DNA from: Prevotella sp.
GTDB taxonomy: Bacteria; Bacteroidota; Bacteroidia; Bacteroidales; Bacteroidaceae
Direction: 5' to 3'
Assembly: GCA_017477435.1 (NCBI GenBank)
Contig: JAFUVV010000047.1
Location: forward strand, 1 to 64,000
Length of the DNA: 64,000 nt
This document shows positions 46,893 to 56,538 of the stretch, piece by piece. The position numbers and the translations under genes are program-made. A model generated the notes under the pieces. It was not told the DNA's origin. It did not search any database and was given only the letters and a program-made list of their open reading frames with translations. Each line of letters opens with the position of its first letter. The first letter of the stretch is position 1.

Positions 46893-47038
46893 TGCGGCAG
46901 GGATGTTTCCTGGCGGCAGAGGCGGGGTGCTCTGCCGGTGCGGGATGGATGTATGGTCAAAGCAGCGGGGGGCAACCGACAGCGTCGGTCGCCCCCCGTA
47001 TGGATGGATGTGTCCCCGCTTTGCAGGGAATGATATAG

Positions 47039-49864
47039 TTATTTCGTTTCCTCTGGGAGCATGACGACCTTGATGCGGTTGCCGGGCTTGAGGAATTCCT
47101 TCATGAACTGCTTGATGGTCTCAGGTGTCTGGGCCTCGACAACCTTCTGATAGTCGGTGTGGAGGTCTACGCCGTACTTGCGGCTTGTGAGCATGACGTT
47201 GCGCCAGTAGCTGTTGGTCTTCTGAGCGTCTTCATACTGCTTCACCATGAGTTTCTGCACCTTGTCGAGCATCGAGGGGTCTATCTCGTTCTGCATGTTT
47301 TCGACTTCGTCTTGCATGATTTGCAGTGCGATGTCCTTCTTCTCGGGTTTCATCGGGCAATAGCCGAGGAGCAGGATGTTGTGGAAGTCGTCTTCTATCT
47401 GCATGCTTCCCTGTGCTCCGCAGGAATATGCAGCGGAGGCATCCTCGCGTATCTTCTTCAGGTAGACCATCGAGAGTACTTGTCCGGCGATGTCGGCCTT
47501 GACTTCGTTCTCGAGAGTGTAAGGCATTTCTTCGTTGGTCCAAATCATATAGGCGATGGACTTTGGTGTCTCCATCTTGCGCAGGAAGGTGTTGTCGATG
47601 TCGCCCTTCTGTATTTCTGTCAGGCGTGGCACTTTCTTCACTGCTTTCTTCGATGGGAGGGAGCCAATGTACTGGCAGATGAGCGGCCGAATGGTGGCTT
47701 CGTCGTAGTTGCCCACGATGTAGAATGTCCAGTCTTTCACGCTTGCCGTGCGTTCCTTTGCAATCTGCAGTATGCGGTCGTAGCTGACGTCGGCGAGTCT
47801 TTCCACGGTCATCGGCGCCACTCGTGGGTTGTGCCCGTACATCGTAGCGGTGAGACTGTCGCTGAGGGCAACCTCTGGTGTGAGCGATCGGTTTTTGAGT
47901 TGCACCTCGAGTCCGGTCATCATCTGGTCGTAGGCAGCCTGGTCTTTGTTGATTGCGGTGAAGTAGAGGTACGCCATCTGCAGCATTGTCTCTACGTCTT
48001 TCGGGGTGGACTGTCCGCTGATGCTTGTGTATCGGGAGCTCATGGTGAGGTCGGCGTTGGCTATCTTACCAGCGAGTGCTTTCTCCAGCTCGGTAGATGA
48101 GAAGTTTCCGAGACCGCTGTGACCGATGACGTCGTCGAACATCTGCAGGTTGGCGAAGTCTTTCTCTCCGTAGAGGTTACCGCCTCCGAGTCCGCTACCG
48201 GTGAGTATCACCTGGTCTTTCTTGTAGTCGGTCTGCTTCATGACGACGGTGACGCCGTTGGAGAGTGTGAGCTCTGTGTATCCGAACTTGTCGTTCTTCA
48301 CTTCCTTCTTTATCGTTCCGGCCTTTGGCATCGTGGTGATAAGCGGCTCATTCTTTACGTTGTCTACGAAGGCAGTGATTTCCTGGCTGCGGGCATCCTT
48401 GATGGCTGCGAGCAACTGGTCTTTCGTTGGATAGACGTTGCCGTCGGCTTCGTTGTTGAAGTTGATAACGACCATGTTGGAGTCGTTGGCGGGGATGTAT
48501 TCCTTCATGAGCATGTTGATAGCGTCGACAGGAATCATGGGCACCACCTGCTTCATTGTCTGATAGGTGAAGTCGATGCTTGGCATGGGCTCATTGTCGA
48601 GGAAATGTCCGAGTATCTGCGCATAGAGCTGCGAGTTTGTGCGCTTGTCCTTGTTGCTGTACTGCTTTTCGAGCGAGCTCAGGTAGTCGGCCTTATAGCG
48701 CTCATACTCTGTTGCTGTGAATCCGAACTCTGCTGCTTTTCGTGCTTCGACGAATGCTTCCTTGATGGCATCGGCGGTCTTGGTGATGTCTTTCGGTGTT
48801 GCTGAGATGTCGAAGGCGTCCATTGTCTTGGCGAAGATGTAGTTGCCGTCGGCGCAGTAGGCGTTGGTATATGAGCACTCTGGCTTCTGTGCTGCCTCTG
48901 TGTATCGCTGGTTGAGCATTCCGACGGCGGCGTTCTTCATGTATTCCACCATCATGTAGCTCATGTCGCCCTTCATGGAGTCGGGGTATGCTTCGTGCTT
49001 GAACACGAGCTCGACGTCGCTTGTGCGATACTCCTTGTCCTTGTCGATGATGACGATGGGCTCTGGTGTGTCGGGTACCTGCTCGTCGACCACGGGCTGT
49101 GCGTTCTCTGGGTTCTTGATGGGCCCGAAGAGCTTCTTTATCATTGCTTCGGTATGGTCGACGTCGACGTCACCCACGACGATGATGCCTTGGTTTGTCG
49201 GGTGATACCACTTTTCGTAGTAGTCGCGCAGCTCCTGCGGCTTGAAGTTGTCTACCACCTCCATGAGTCCTATTGGGTAGCGCACTCCATACTTCGACCC
49301 TGGGTAGAGGGCTGGCAGGTTGCGTTCGAACATTCGGCTGGAGGCGCTTGTGCGCAGTCGCCATTCTTCGTGTATGACGCCGCGTTCCTTGTCGATTTCT
49401 TCGGGATCGAGAGTGAGTCCGTCGGCCCAGTCGCGCAGGATGAGCAGGCATGAGTCGAGCGACTCCTGTCGCGTGGTGGGCACGTTGTCGATGTTATACA
49501 CCGTGCGGTCGATGCTGGTGAATGCATTGAGGTCGCCTCCGAACTGCACTCCGATGCTTTCGCAATAGCGTATGAGGTCGTTGCCTTTGAAGTTGTCTGA
49601 GCCATTGAATGCCATGTGCTCGAGGAAGTGTGCCAGTCCGCGCTGACTTTCTTCTTCCTGTATCGAGCCCACCTTCTGTGCGATGTAGAAGTTGGCGCGG
49701 TGCTCGGGCCAGTTGTTGTAGCGGATGAAATAGGTCAGTCCGTTGTCGAGCACGCCTGTGCGTACTGCTTCGTCAGCGGGGATTGGGGGCATCATCTGTG
49801 CCAGGGTTGCCATGGTGCCGACGATGGTCAGCATCACAATGGCGGAAATTTTTCTTAGTGTCAT
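47039..49864 (-). CDS. M16 family zinc metallopeptidase
   Basis: A 941-residue exported peptidase (signal MTLRKISAIVMLTIVGTMAT, cut after LAQ). HFLEHMAFNGS is the inverted zinc motif HxxEH in the first M16 domain; three further M16 lobes follow, in the usual four-lobe length of about 950. It should break down peptides in the periplasm. Start at 49864 chosen from the signal peptide. Confidence 0.93.
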   Translation of the reverse strand: MTLRKISAIVMLTIVGTMATLAQMMPPIPADEAVRTGVLDNGLTYFIRYNNWPEHRANFYIAQKVGSIQEEESQRGLAHFLEHMAFNGSDNFKGNDLIRYCESIGVQFGGDLNAFTSIDRTVYNIDNVPTTRQESLDSCLLILRDWADGLTLDPEEIDKERGVIHEEWRLRTSASSRMFERNLPALYPGSKYGVRYPIGLMEVVDNFKPQELRDYYEKWYHPTNQGIIVVGDVDVDHTEAMIKKLFGPIKNPENAQPVVDEQVPDTPEPIVIIDKDKEYRTSDVELVFKHEAYPDSMKGDMSYMMVEYMKNAAVGMLNQRYTEAAQKPECSYTNAYCADGNYIFAKTMDAFDISATPKDITKTADAIKEAFVEARKAAEFGFTATEYERYKADYLSSLEKQYSNKDKRTNSQLYAQILGHFLDNEPMPSIDFTYQTMKQVVPMIPVDAINMLMKEYIPANDSNMVVINFNNEADGNVYPTKDQLLAAIKDARSQEITAFVDNVKNEPLITTMPKAGTIKKEVKNDKFGYTELTLSNGVTVVMKQTDYKKDQVILTGSGLGGGNLYGEKDFANLQMFDDVIGHSGLGNFSSTELEKALAGKIANADLTMSSRYTSISGQSTPKDVETMLQMAYLYFTAINKDQAAYDQMMTGLEVQLKNRSLTPEVALSDSLTATMYGHNPRVAPMTVERLADVSYDRILQIAKERTASVKDWTFYIVGNYDEATIRPLICQYIGSLPSKKAVKKVPRLTEIQKGDIDNTFLRKMETPKSIAYMIWTNEEMPYTLENEVKADIAGQVLSMVYLKKIREDASAAYSCGAQGSMQIEDDFHNILLLGYCPMKPEKKDIALQIMQDEVENMQNEIDPSMLDKVQKLMVKQYEDAQKTNSYWRNVMLTSRKYGVDLHTDYQKVVEAQTPETIKQFMKEFLKPGNRIKVVMLPEETK

Positions 49865-49896
49865 CGTTATTATTATTAAATTAATGTATTTTGGCG

Positions 49897-49927
49897 CAAA
49901 GTTACACAAAGTCGAGAGTAGAACAAA
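49897..49927 (-). promoter_or_regulatory. Promoter of M16 gene, in promoter-type repeat
   Basis: Minus-strand TTTG (49927-49924), 19 bases, TAACTTTG (49904-49897). The surrounding 49897-49990 is a copy of the promoter-bearing repeat. Confidence 0.68.
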
Positions 49928-50151
49928 GGAAAAAACTTGTTTTTTTCATTTTGCTATACCGAGACGCCTTAACTTCGACGAAGCCCAAGTTACGACAAAC
50001 TGGGGGTAGTACAAAAAATTTAGATGTCTTTTTATTAATTAGACGGCGAACTGCTGTAAAAACTACAAATATTAAAAGATATTTTCATTTGCGGCAAATT
50101 ATGCGCCGTCGGCGGCAATTTGCGTTTCAGATGATTCGGCCGGTGATGGGT

Positions 50152-51087
50152 TTATTTCCTCTCGTCTTTCTTGTTTCGTGGATGGTGGTTGAGGATTTCG
50201 TCGCGCAGTTGTGTGGTGTCGATGTGGGTGTATATCTCTGTGGTTGCAATCGACTCGTGGCCGAGCATCGACTGTATGGCTCTGAGGTCGGCGCCGCCCT
50301 TGAGCAGTTCGGTGGCGAAGGAGTGGCGGAGGGTGTGGGGCGAGATGGTCTTTTTGATGCCGGCTTCCTGGGCCTGGCGCTTTATCATGATGAGAATCAT
50401 CGTACGGGTGAGGTGGCTGCCGCGGCGGTTGAGGAACACATAGTCGTCTTCGCCGGGCTTGATGTTCATACGTCTGCGGTCGTCGAACCATAGCCTGAGC
50501 TCTTTTACTGCCCGCGGCGAGATGGGCACAAGGCGCTCTTTCGAACCTTTTCCCATGACGCGTATGAAGCCGTCGTCGAGGTAAAGGTTTGACATTTTCA
50601 GACTTACCAGTTCCGACACTCGCAGTCCGCAGGAGAAGAGCACTTCGATGATGGCGCGGTTGCGGTGGCCCTCAGCCTTTTCGAGGTCGATGGAGGCTTC
50701 GAGGAGGTCGATTTCCTCGGTGGTGAGTACTTCGGGCAGATGCTCTGGCAGCCGTGGCCACTCGAGGAGCTCGGTGGGGTCGGTGTCGATGTATCCGTCG
50801 ATAAGCAGATAGCGATAGAACGCCCTCACGCCGCTCAGTATGCGCCCCTGGCTGCGGGCTCCGACGCCGCGCTCGTGGACGGAAAGGGCGAAGGATTCGA
50901 GGAAGCCGAAGTCGGCATCGGTGGGGGCAACGCCCTTCTCGCGGCAGTAGTCGAGCAGATAGTCGAGGTCGTGGCGATAGGCGTCGATGGTATTGGGCGA
51001 GAGACTGCGCTCCAACTTCAGGTAGCGGAGGTAGTGGCTCACCGTCTTGTCGGCGACGGGGCTCTCTGTGGCGGGTCTTGTGGTCAT
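50152..51087 (-). CDS. xerD: Tyrosine recombinase XerD
   Basis: A 311-residue site-specific recombinase of XerD length. N-terminal core-binding domain (HYLRYLKLERSLSPNTIDAY) and catalytic domain with R in SCGLRVSE, HTLRHSF, LGHESIATTE and Tyr in IYTH. It resolves chromosome dimers at dif with XerC. Housekeeping gene, not linked to a mobile element here. It could also be a paralogous XerC. Confidence 0.9.
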   Translation of the reverse strand: MTTRPATESPVADKTVSHYLRYLKLERSLSPNTIDAYRHDLDYLLDYCREKGVAPTDADFGFLESFALSVHERGVGARSQGRILSGVRAFYRYLLIDGYIDTDPTELLEWPRLPEHLPEVLTTEEIDLLEASIDLEKAEGHRNRAIIEVLFSCGLRVSELVSLKMSNLYLDDGFIRVMGKGSKERLVPISPRAVKELRLWFDDRRRMNIKPGEDDYVFLNRRGSHLTRTMILIMIKRQAQEAGIKKTISPHTLRHSFATELLKGGADLRAIQSMLGHESIATTEIYTHIDTTQLRDEILNHHPRNKKDERK

Positions 51088-51186
51088 GAGATATGAATGC
51101 GGATACGTTTATTTTCCACTGCATGCAAAATTAACATATAAACGCAAAAACGTGAAATATTATCGCCGAAAAAATCCTCCGATGCC

Positions 51187-51271
51187 AGTACATGGGCCTT
51201 GTACTCGCAGTACATGAGCTTTGTACTCCGAGTACATGACTCTTGTACTCGCAGTACATGGGCTTTGTACT
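51187..51271 (+). repeat. GTAC dyad array G (4 units)
   Basis: Four 22-bp units in the divergent gap between xerD and ribD, ending 57 bases before the ribD promoter. Confidence 0.9.
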
Positions 51272-51327
51272 GCAGCCCGGAAAACCGTATGGCGATGGCG
51301 GGGAAATGGTAAAAAGAAGCCGATTGT

Positions 51328-51359
51328 CTTGCCTATGTATTCAAAATATTGTAACTTTG
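51328..51359 (+). promoter_or_regulatory. Promoter of ribD
   Basis: TAACTTTG at 51352-51359 with a CTTG at 51328-51331, 20 bases apart; 20 bases before the ATG. Confidence 0.55.
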
Positions 51360-51378
51360 GCTTGTGATTCCGAATATC

Positions 51379-52311
51379 ATGTCTACCGACGAGAAGTACA
51401 TGCGCCGCTGTCTGGAGCTTGCTGCTAACGGACTTCCCACCACGAGGCCCAATCCCATGGTGGGTGCGGTGATTGTGGCGCGCGACAGAATCATCGGTGA
51501 AGGCTACCACATACGCTGCGGAGAGGCGCATGCCGAGGTTAATGCCTTTGCATCGGTGAGCGATGCCGACAACCATCTGCTCGGCGAGGCAACCATCTAC
51601 GTGAGTCTTGAGCCTTGCTCGCACTACGGAAAGACTCCTCCCTGTGCCGACCTTATTATAGAAAAAGGTGTTCGACGCGTGGTGGTGGGATGCGTAGATA
51701 CGTTCAGCGAGGTGAGCGGCCGTGGCATCAGCCGACTGCGCGACGCAGGGATTGAAGTAGAGGTGGGTGTGCTGGAGAAAGAATGCCGATGGATGAACCG
51801 ACGTTTCTTCACCTTCAACGAGCGCAAGAGGCCCTACATCATACTAAAGTGGGCGCAGAGCAGCAACGGATTTATCGACAACAACTTCCACCCTACCGCC
51901 ATCTCTACGCCATTCACCCAGATGCTTGCGCACAAGCTTCGCAGCGAGGAGGATGCCATACTCGTAGGGCGTGTGACTGCCGAGCGCGACAAGCCCCGTC
52001 TCGACGTGAGGATGTGGAGCGGACAGTCGCCGCGAAGAGTGGTGCTAAGCCATGCCACCAGCATCGACGCCACCCTGCACATGCTCGCCGAGGAAGGCGT
52101 GCAGAGCCTGATAGTGGAAGGAGGCGCACAGACCCACCAGAGCTTCCTCGACCGCCGGCTGTGGGACGAGCTGAGAGTGGAGACGGCACCCATGGAGTTC
52201 GACTCAGGCACAAGAGCCGTCAAAGTGCCCGACGACGCAGTGCTCATAAGCCGGGAGAAGTTCGGAGCAAACACGATAGAGCGATACAAGTCGCCCGACT
52301 CGGTCGCGTAA
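51379..52311 (+). CDS. ribD: Bifunctional riboflavin deaminase-reductase RibD
   Basis: A 310-residue enzyme for two steps of riboflavin synthesis. The N-terminal deaminase has zinc motifs HAEVNAF and PCSHYGKTPPCADLII; the C-terminal half (from about 150, RPYIILKWAQSSNGFI) is the reductase. ATG at 51379 is preferred to a GTG five codons upstream. No other riboflavin genes adjoin it. Confidence 0.95.
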   Translation: MSTDEKYMRRCLELAANGLPTTRPNPMVGAVIVARDRIIGEGYHIRCGEAHAEVNAFASVSDADNHLLGEATIYVSLEPCSHYGKTPPCADLIIEKGVRRVVVGCVDTFSEVSGRGISRLRDAGIEVEVGVLEKECRWMNRRFFTFNERKRPYIILKWAQSSNGFIDNNFHPTAISTPFTQMLAHKLRSEEDAILVGRVTAERDKPRLDVRMWSGQSPRRVVLSHATSIDATLHMLAEEGVQSLIVEGGAQTHQSFLDRRLWDELRVETAPMEFDSGTRAVKVPDDAVLISREKFGANTIERYKSPDSVA

Positions 52312-52383
52312 AAACGAAATCGAAAGAAAAACAACCCAGAAAAAATATTTTTCTGATATTTAATGCTTTATCCGACACGAAAA

Positions 52384-52415
52384 TTTGTTTTTTTCGCCGA
52401 TAATCCTTAATTTTG
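52384..52415 (+). promoter_or_regulatory. Promoter of HerA-like gene
   Basis: TTTG (52384-52387), 20 bases, TAATTTTG (52408-52415), 36 bases before the ATG. Confidence 0.7.
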
Positions 52416-52450
52416 CGAATAAGAAGAAAAAACTAAAAAACCAATAATAT

Positions 52451-54034
52451 ATGTACGACAAAGAACGCGGGCTCTACATAGCCCATTGCTCTAAGGGAGC
52501 ACTATCGATAGTAGGTAAGATGGCCAATCGTCACGGACTTATCGCCGGCGCCACCGGTACCGGTAAGACCGTCACGCTGCAAGTGATGGCCGAGAGTTTT
52601 TGTCAGGTCGGCGTGCCATGCTTTATGGCCGACATGAAGGGAGACTTGTCGGGAATAAGCCAAGTGGGCAAGATGTCGGGATTCATTGAGAAGCGCCTGC
52701 CGGAGTTCGGCATAGAGAATCCAGAGTTCCAAGCATGCCCCGTGCGCTTCTACGACGTCTACGGCGAGCAGGGACACCCCATGCGGGCAACGATAAGCCA
52801 AATGGGACCACAGCTGTTGTCGCGACTGCTGCAGCTCAACGAGACACAGGATGGAGTGCTGAACATCGTATTCCGCATCGCCGACGAGCGCGGACTGCTC
52901 ATCCTCGACCTGAAAGACCTGCGCTCAATGCTCGACTATGTGGCAAAGAACGCAGCACAGTATACCACTAAATACGGAAACATCTCAACGGCATCCGTAG
53001 GAGCCATACAGCGCGCACTGCTACAGCTCGAGGCACAAGGTGCCGACAAATTCTTCGGAGAGCCGTCGTTCGACATCTACGACCTCATGCAGACCGAAGG
53101 CGGAAAGGGTGTGATGAACGTGCTGGCTGCCGACAAACTCATGATGCAGCCAAAGCTCTACTCCACATTCCTGCTATGGCTACTCTCGGAGCTATACTCC
53201 ACACTGCCCGAAGTGGGCGACATGGAACTGCCGAAGCTCGTGTTCTTCTTCGACGAGGCACACATGCTCTTCGACGGCACATCGAAGGCACTGCTCGACA
53301 AGATTGAACAGGTAATCAGGCTCATACGTTCGAAGGGCGTAGGCATATACTTCATCACCCAGAGCCCGACAGACATACCCGAGAACATCCTCGGCCAGCT
53401 CGGAAACCGCGTACAGCATGCCCTCCGCGCATATACACCGAAAGACCAAAAAGCAGTGAAGACAGCAGCCGACACCTTCCGCGCCAATCCAGAGTTCAAG
53501 ACCGACGAGGCCATTATGAACCTCGAGACAGGTGAGGCCCTCGTAAGCTTCCTCGACGAGAAAGGAGCACCGAGTATTGTCGAACGTGCAAAGATACTCT
53601 TCCCGCTCAGCCAGATAGGCGCAGTGACCGAAGGACAACGCCTCGACATCATCAAAGGATCGCGCATCTACGGCAAATACGACACACCAATCGACCGCGA
53701 GAGTGCCTACGAGCAACTCGTCAGAGAGGCCGAGCAAGCCAAGGCAGAAGCAGACGCAATGGCAGAAGCAGCAGCCGAAGAGAAAGCCGCAAGCAAGGGA
53801 GGAAAGGCAAAGAACACAGTGATGGGAAAAGTGATAAAAGCCATCATCACAGCCGTGACCACCACACTCGCCACAGTGCTCGGAACAGCAGTGAGCAACA
53901 AAGTGACAGGCACGAAAGCAAAAAAATCGAGCACGTCGACAACAGGCAAAGTAGTGAAGAACGCTACATCGGCCGCCACACGCACAATAACAAAGGAACT
54001 CACCCGAGACATTCTCGGAAACCTCGTGAAATAA
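52451..54034 (+). CDS. HerA-like ATPase, DUF853 family
   Basis: A 527-residue P-loop ATPase. Walker [10 protein letters not shown] near 33-41, [13 protein letters not shown] near 58-70, Walker [13 protein letters not shown] near 265-276 and [20 protein letters not shown] fit the DUF853 family of HerA/FtsK-like motors, whose role in bacteria is poorly known. The C-terminal 110 residues add an Ala/Lys coiled stretch ([20 protein letters not shown]) and a Thr/Ser-rich, weakly hydrophobic part. Single gene with its own promoter. Confidence 0.9.
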   Translation: MYDKERGLYIAHCSKGALSIVGKMANRHGLIAGATGTGKTVTLQVMAESFCQVGVPCFMADMKGDLSGISQVGKMSGFIEKRLPEFGIENPEFQACPVRFYDVYGEQGHPMRATISQMGPQLLSRLLQLNETQDGVLNIVFRIADERGLLILDLKDLRSMLDYVAKNAAQYTTKYGNISTASVGAIQRALLQLEAQGADKFFGEPSFDIYDLMQTEGGKGVMNVLAADKLMMQPKLYSTFLLWLLSELYSTLPEVGDMELPKLVFFFDEAHMLFDGTSKALLDKIEQVIRLIRSKGVGIYFITQSPTDIPENILGQLGNRVQHALRAYTPKDQKAVKTAADTFRANPEFKTDEAIMNLETGEALVSFLDEKGAPSIVERAKILFPLSQIGAVTEGQRLDIIKGSRIYGKYDTPIDRESAYEQLVREAEQAKAEADAMAEAAAEEKAASKGGKAKNTVMGKVIKAIITAVTTTLATVLGTAVSNKVTGTKAKKSSTSTTGKVVKNATSAATRTITKELTRDILGNLVK

Positions 54035-54127
54035 AACCACAGAAGGTAAGATTTATTGTTGAAAGGTGCGAGATATGGATTTTTTTTCATACCTTCGCAC
54101 CTCGAAACATTTAACACACTATCATAG

Positions 54128-55945
54128 ATGAAAATAGAAGACAAAATATCGCTTGCCGTTATAAATGCCATCAAAGAACTCTACGGTCAGGAAATACCGG
54201 AGTCAATGGCACAGTTGCAAAAGACAAAAAGCACCTTCGAGGGCAATCTGACACTCGTGGTGTTCCCGTTCCTGAAGATATCGCACAAGAAACCTGAGGA
54301 CACTGCCCAGGAAATAGGCGACTATCTGCAGCAGAACTGCGACGCCGTGAGCAGCTTCAACGTGGTGAAGGGTTTCCTCAACCTGAACATCTCGGAGAAC
54401 GCCTGGGCTGCACTGCTCGAAGATATCAATAGCGACGAGCATTTCGGAATGAAGGCCGTGACCGACGAGAGCCCGCTGGTGATGGTGGAGTATTCTTCGC
54501 CCAACACCAACAAACCGCTCCACCTCGGACACGTGAGGAATAACCTGCTCGGCTGGTCGCTGGCTAAAATCATGGAAGCCAACGGCAACAAGGTGGTGAA
54601 GACAAACATCGTGAACGACCGCGGAATACACATCTGCAAGTCGATGCTGGCATGGCAGAAGTGGGGCAACGGCGAGACACCAGAGTCGAGCGGAAAGAAA
54701 GGCGACCACCTCATAGGCGACTACTACGTGCTCTTCGACAAACATTACCGCGCAGAGGTGGCTACACTCAAAGCCGAACTGATGGCTCAGGGCATCGACG
54801 AGGAAAAGGCAGAGGAGAAAGCCAAGGCCGAAGCACCGCTCATCCGCGAAGCCCACGAGATGCTCGTAAAGTGGGAACAGGGAGATAAAGACGTGCGCAG
54901 CCTCTGGGAAACAATGAACTCATGGGTATACGCAGGCTTCGATGAGACATACAAGGCACTCGGAGTAGGATTCGACAAAATATACTACGAGTCGCAGACA
55001 TATCTCGAAGGAAAGAAGAAAGTAGAGGAAGGCCTCGAAAAGGGTATTTTCTTCCGCAAAGACGATGGCAGCGTGTGGGCCGATCTGACCAACGACGGCC
55101 TCGACCAGAAACTGCTCCTGCGCTCCGACGGCACATCGGTGTATATGACGCAAGACATCGGAACGGCACAAATGAGATTCAGCGACTATCCCATAGACAA
55201 AATGATATACGTCGTGGGAAACGAGCAAAACTATCATTTCCAAGTGCTTTCGATTCTTCTCGACCGCCTCGGATTCAAGTGGGGAAAGGAACTTGTCCAC
55301 TTCTCCTACGGCATGGTGGAACTCCCCAACGGCAAGATGAAAAGCCGCGAAGGTACAGTTGTCGATGCCGACGACCTCATCGAGACGATGATAGCCGATG
55401 CCCGACGCACAAGCGACGAGCTGGGCAAGTTTGCCGACATGAGCGAGGAAGAGAAACAGGAGATTGCACGAATCGTGGGACTCGGCGCACTGAAGTATTT
55501 CATCCTAAAGGTCGACGCCCGCAAGAACATGCTCTTCAATCCAGAGGAGAGCATCGACTTCAACGGCAACACAGGTCCGTTCATTCAGTACACCTATGCC
55601 CGCATACGCTCTATCCTGCGCAAGGCAGCTGCCGAAGGCATTGAAATCTCAACCCTCAAGTCTCAACTCTCAACTCTTAACGACAAGGAGATTGAACTCA
55701 TACAGAAGATGAGCGAGTTCTCGGCAGCCGTGGAGCAGGCGGGAAAAGACTATTCGCCCAGCGGCATAGCAAACTACTGCTACGAACTGACGAAGCAGTT
55801 CAACCAGTTCTACCACGACTACAGCATCCTCAACGCCGACACCGACGAGCAGAAACGTCAGCGCCTGATGCTGGCAAAGAACGTAGCGAAGGTTATACGC
55901 AACGCCATGTCGCTCCTCGGAATAGAAGTGCCGGAGCGCATGTAA
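54128..55945 (+). CDS. argS: Arginyl-tRNA synthetase
   Basis: A 605-residue class I aminoacyl-tRNA synthetase charging tRNA-Arg. HIGH motif is HLGH in NKPLHLGHVRNN, and GKMKSREGT takes the KMSKS place. The N-terminal additional domain and C-terminal DALR-like anticodon domain (FYHDYSILNADTDEQKRQRL) are complete. Residues about 505-519 (ISTLKSQLSTLNDK) are encoded by CTCAACTCTCAACTC-type repeats like those seen between genes. A TACCTTCG at 54090-54097 is the probable -7 element. Confidence 0.97.
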   Translation: MKIEDKISLAVINAIKELYGQEIPESMAQLQKTKSTFEGNLTLVVFPFLKISHKKPEDTAQEIGDYLQQNCDAVSSFNVVKGFLNLNISENAWAALLEDINSDEHFGMKAVTDESPLVMVEYSSPNTNKPLHLGHVRNNLLGWSLAKIMEANGNKVVKTNIVNDRGIHICKSMLAWQKWGNGETPESSGKKGDHLIGDYYVLFDKHYRAEVATLKAELMAQGIDEEKAEEKAKAEAPLIREAHEMLVKWEQGDKDVRSLWETMNSWVYAGFDETYKALGVGFDKIYYESQTYLEGKKKVEEGLEKGIFFRKDDGSVWADLTNDGLDQKLLLRSDGTSVYMTQDIGTAQMRFSDYPIDKMIYVVGNEQNYHFQVLSILLDRLGFKWGKELVHFSYGMVELPNGKMKSREGTVVDADDLIETMIADARRTSDELGKFADMSEEEKQEIARIVGLGALKYFILKVDARKNMLFNPEESIDFNGNTGPFIQYTYARIRSILRKAAAEGIEISTLKSQLSTLNDKEIELIQKMSEFSAAVEQAGKDYSPSGIANYCYELTKQFNQFYHDYSILNADTDEQKRQRLMLAKNVAKVIRNAMSLLGIEVPERM

Positions 55946-55966
55946 GGCTCTCTACCCATAAACATT

Positions 55967-56455
55967 TTGAAGTATTGTCCTGTGAATAAACTGCCTGATA
56001 ATCCTCCATCCTACCGCAACGACACCGTTCTACCCCTTCCTCCAGAGGTGGAAGCAAAAGCTTGGGCTGTGGATGCGGCATGCTCGGGCAATCCCGGGCC
56101 GATGGAGTATCAGGCCGTCGACCTGCAGACAGGAGCGCCGGTGTTTCACTTCGGCCCCGTATATGGCACCAACAACATCGGCGAGTTTCTTGCTATAGTC
56201 CATGCACTTGCGCTGATGGAGAAGCACGGAATAACCGACAGGGTGATATATAGCGACTCCTACAACGCCATCCTGTGGGTGAACAACAAACGTTGCAAGA
56301 CTAAGCTGCCCCGCTCGGCAGAGACAGAAGAGCTGTTCAGCATAATCACTCGCGCCGAGATCTGGCTGCGGACACACGTGATAAAGACGCCAATACGCAA
56401 ATGGGAAACGGCAAAATGGGGCGAGGTGCCAGCAGACTTCGGGCGGAAGAAATAG
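55967..56455 (+). CDS. Ribonuclease HI-like protein
   Basis: About 162 residues from a TTG start (a GTG five codons later is possible; no suitable ATG). AVDAACSGNPGPMEYQAVD, NNIGEFLAIVHAL, IYSDSYNAILWV and VPADFGRKK supply the D-E-D-D metal ligands of RNase H, which cuts RNA in RNA-DNA hybrids. It follows argS by 21 bases and is probably co-transcribed. Confidence 0.88.
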   Translation: MKYCPVNKLPDNPPSYRNDTVLPLPPEVEAKAWAVDAACSGNPGPMEYQAVDLQTGAPVFHFGPVYGTNNIGEFLAIVHALALMEKHGITDRVIYSDSYNAILWVNNKRCKTKLPRSAETEELFSIITRAEIWLRTHVIKTPIRKWETAKWGEVPADFGRKK

Positions 56456-56486
56456 GACAAAATCTGATTTATACGACCTCAGACAC

Positions 56487-56527
56487 AAAAGGGGAAGCGA
56501 CAAACAAGCCGCTTCCCCTTTTATTTT
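56487..56527. terminator. Terminator between RNase H and dsbD
   Basis: A perfect 13-bp stem AAAAGGGGAAGCG / CGCTTCCCCTTTT followed by TATTTTTTC, between convergent genes. Confidence 0.85.
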
Positions 56528-56538
56528 TTCTCTTTCAT

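Noticed and set aside
50152..51087. Integrase of the primase cassette
   Set aside because: It is 46 kb away, has XerD length and motifs and lies among housekeeping genes.
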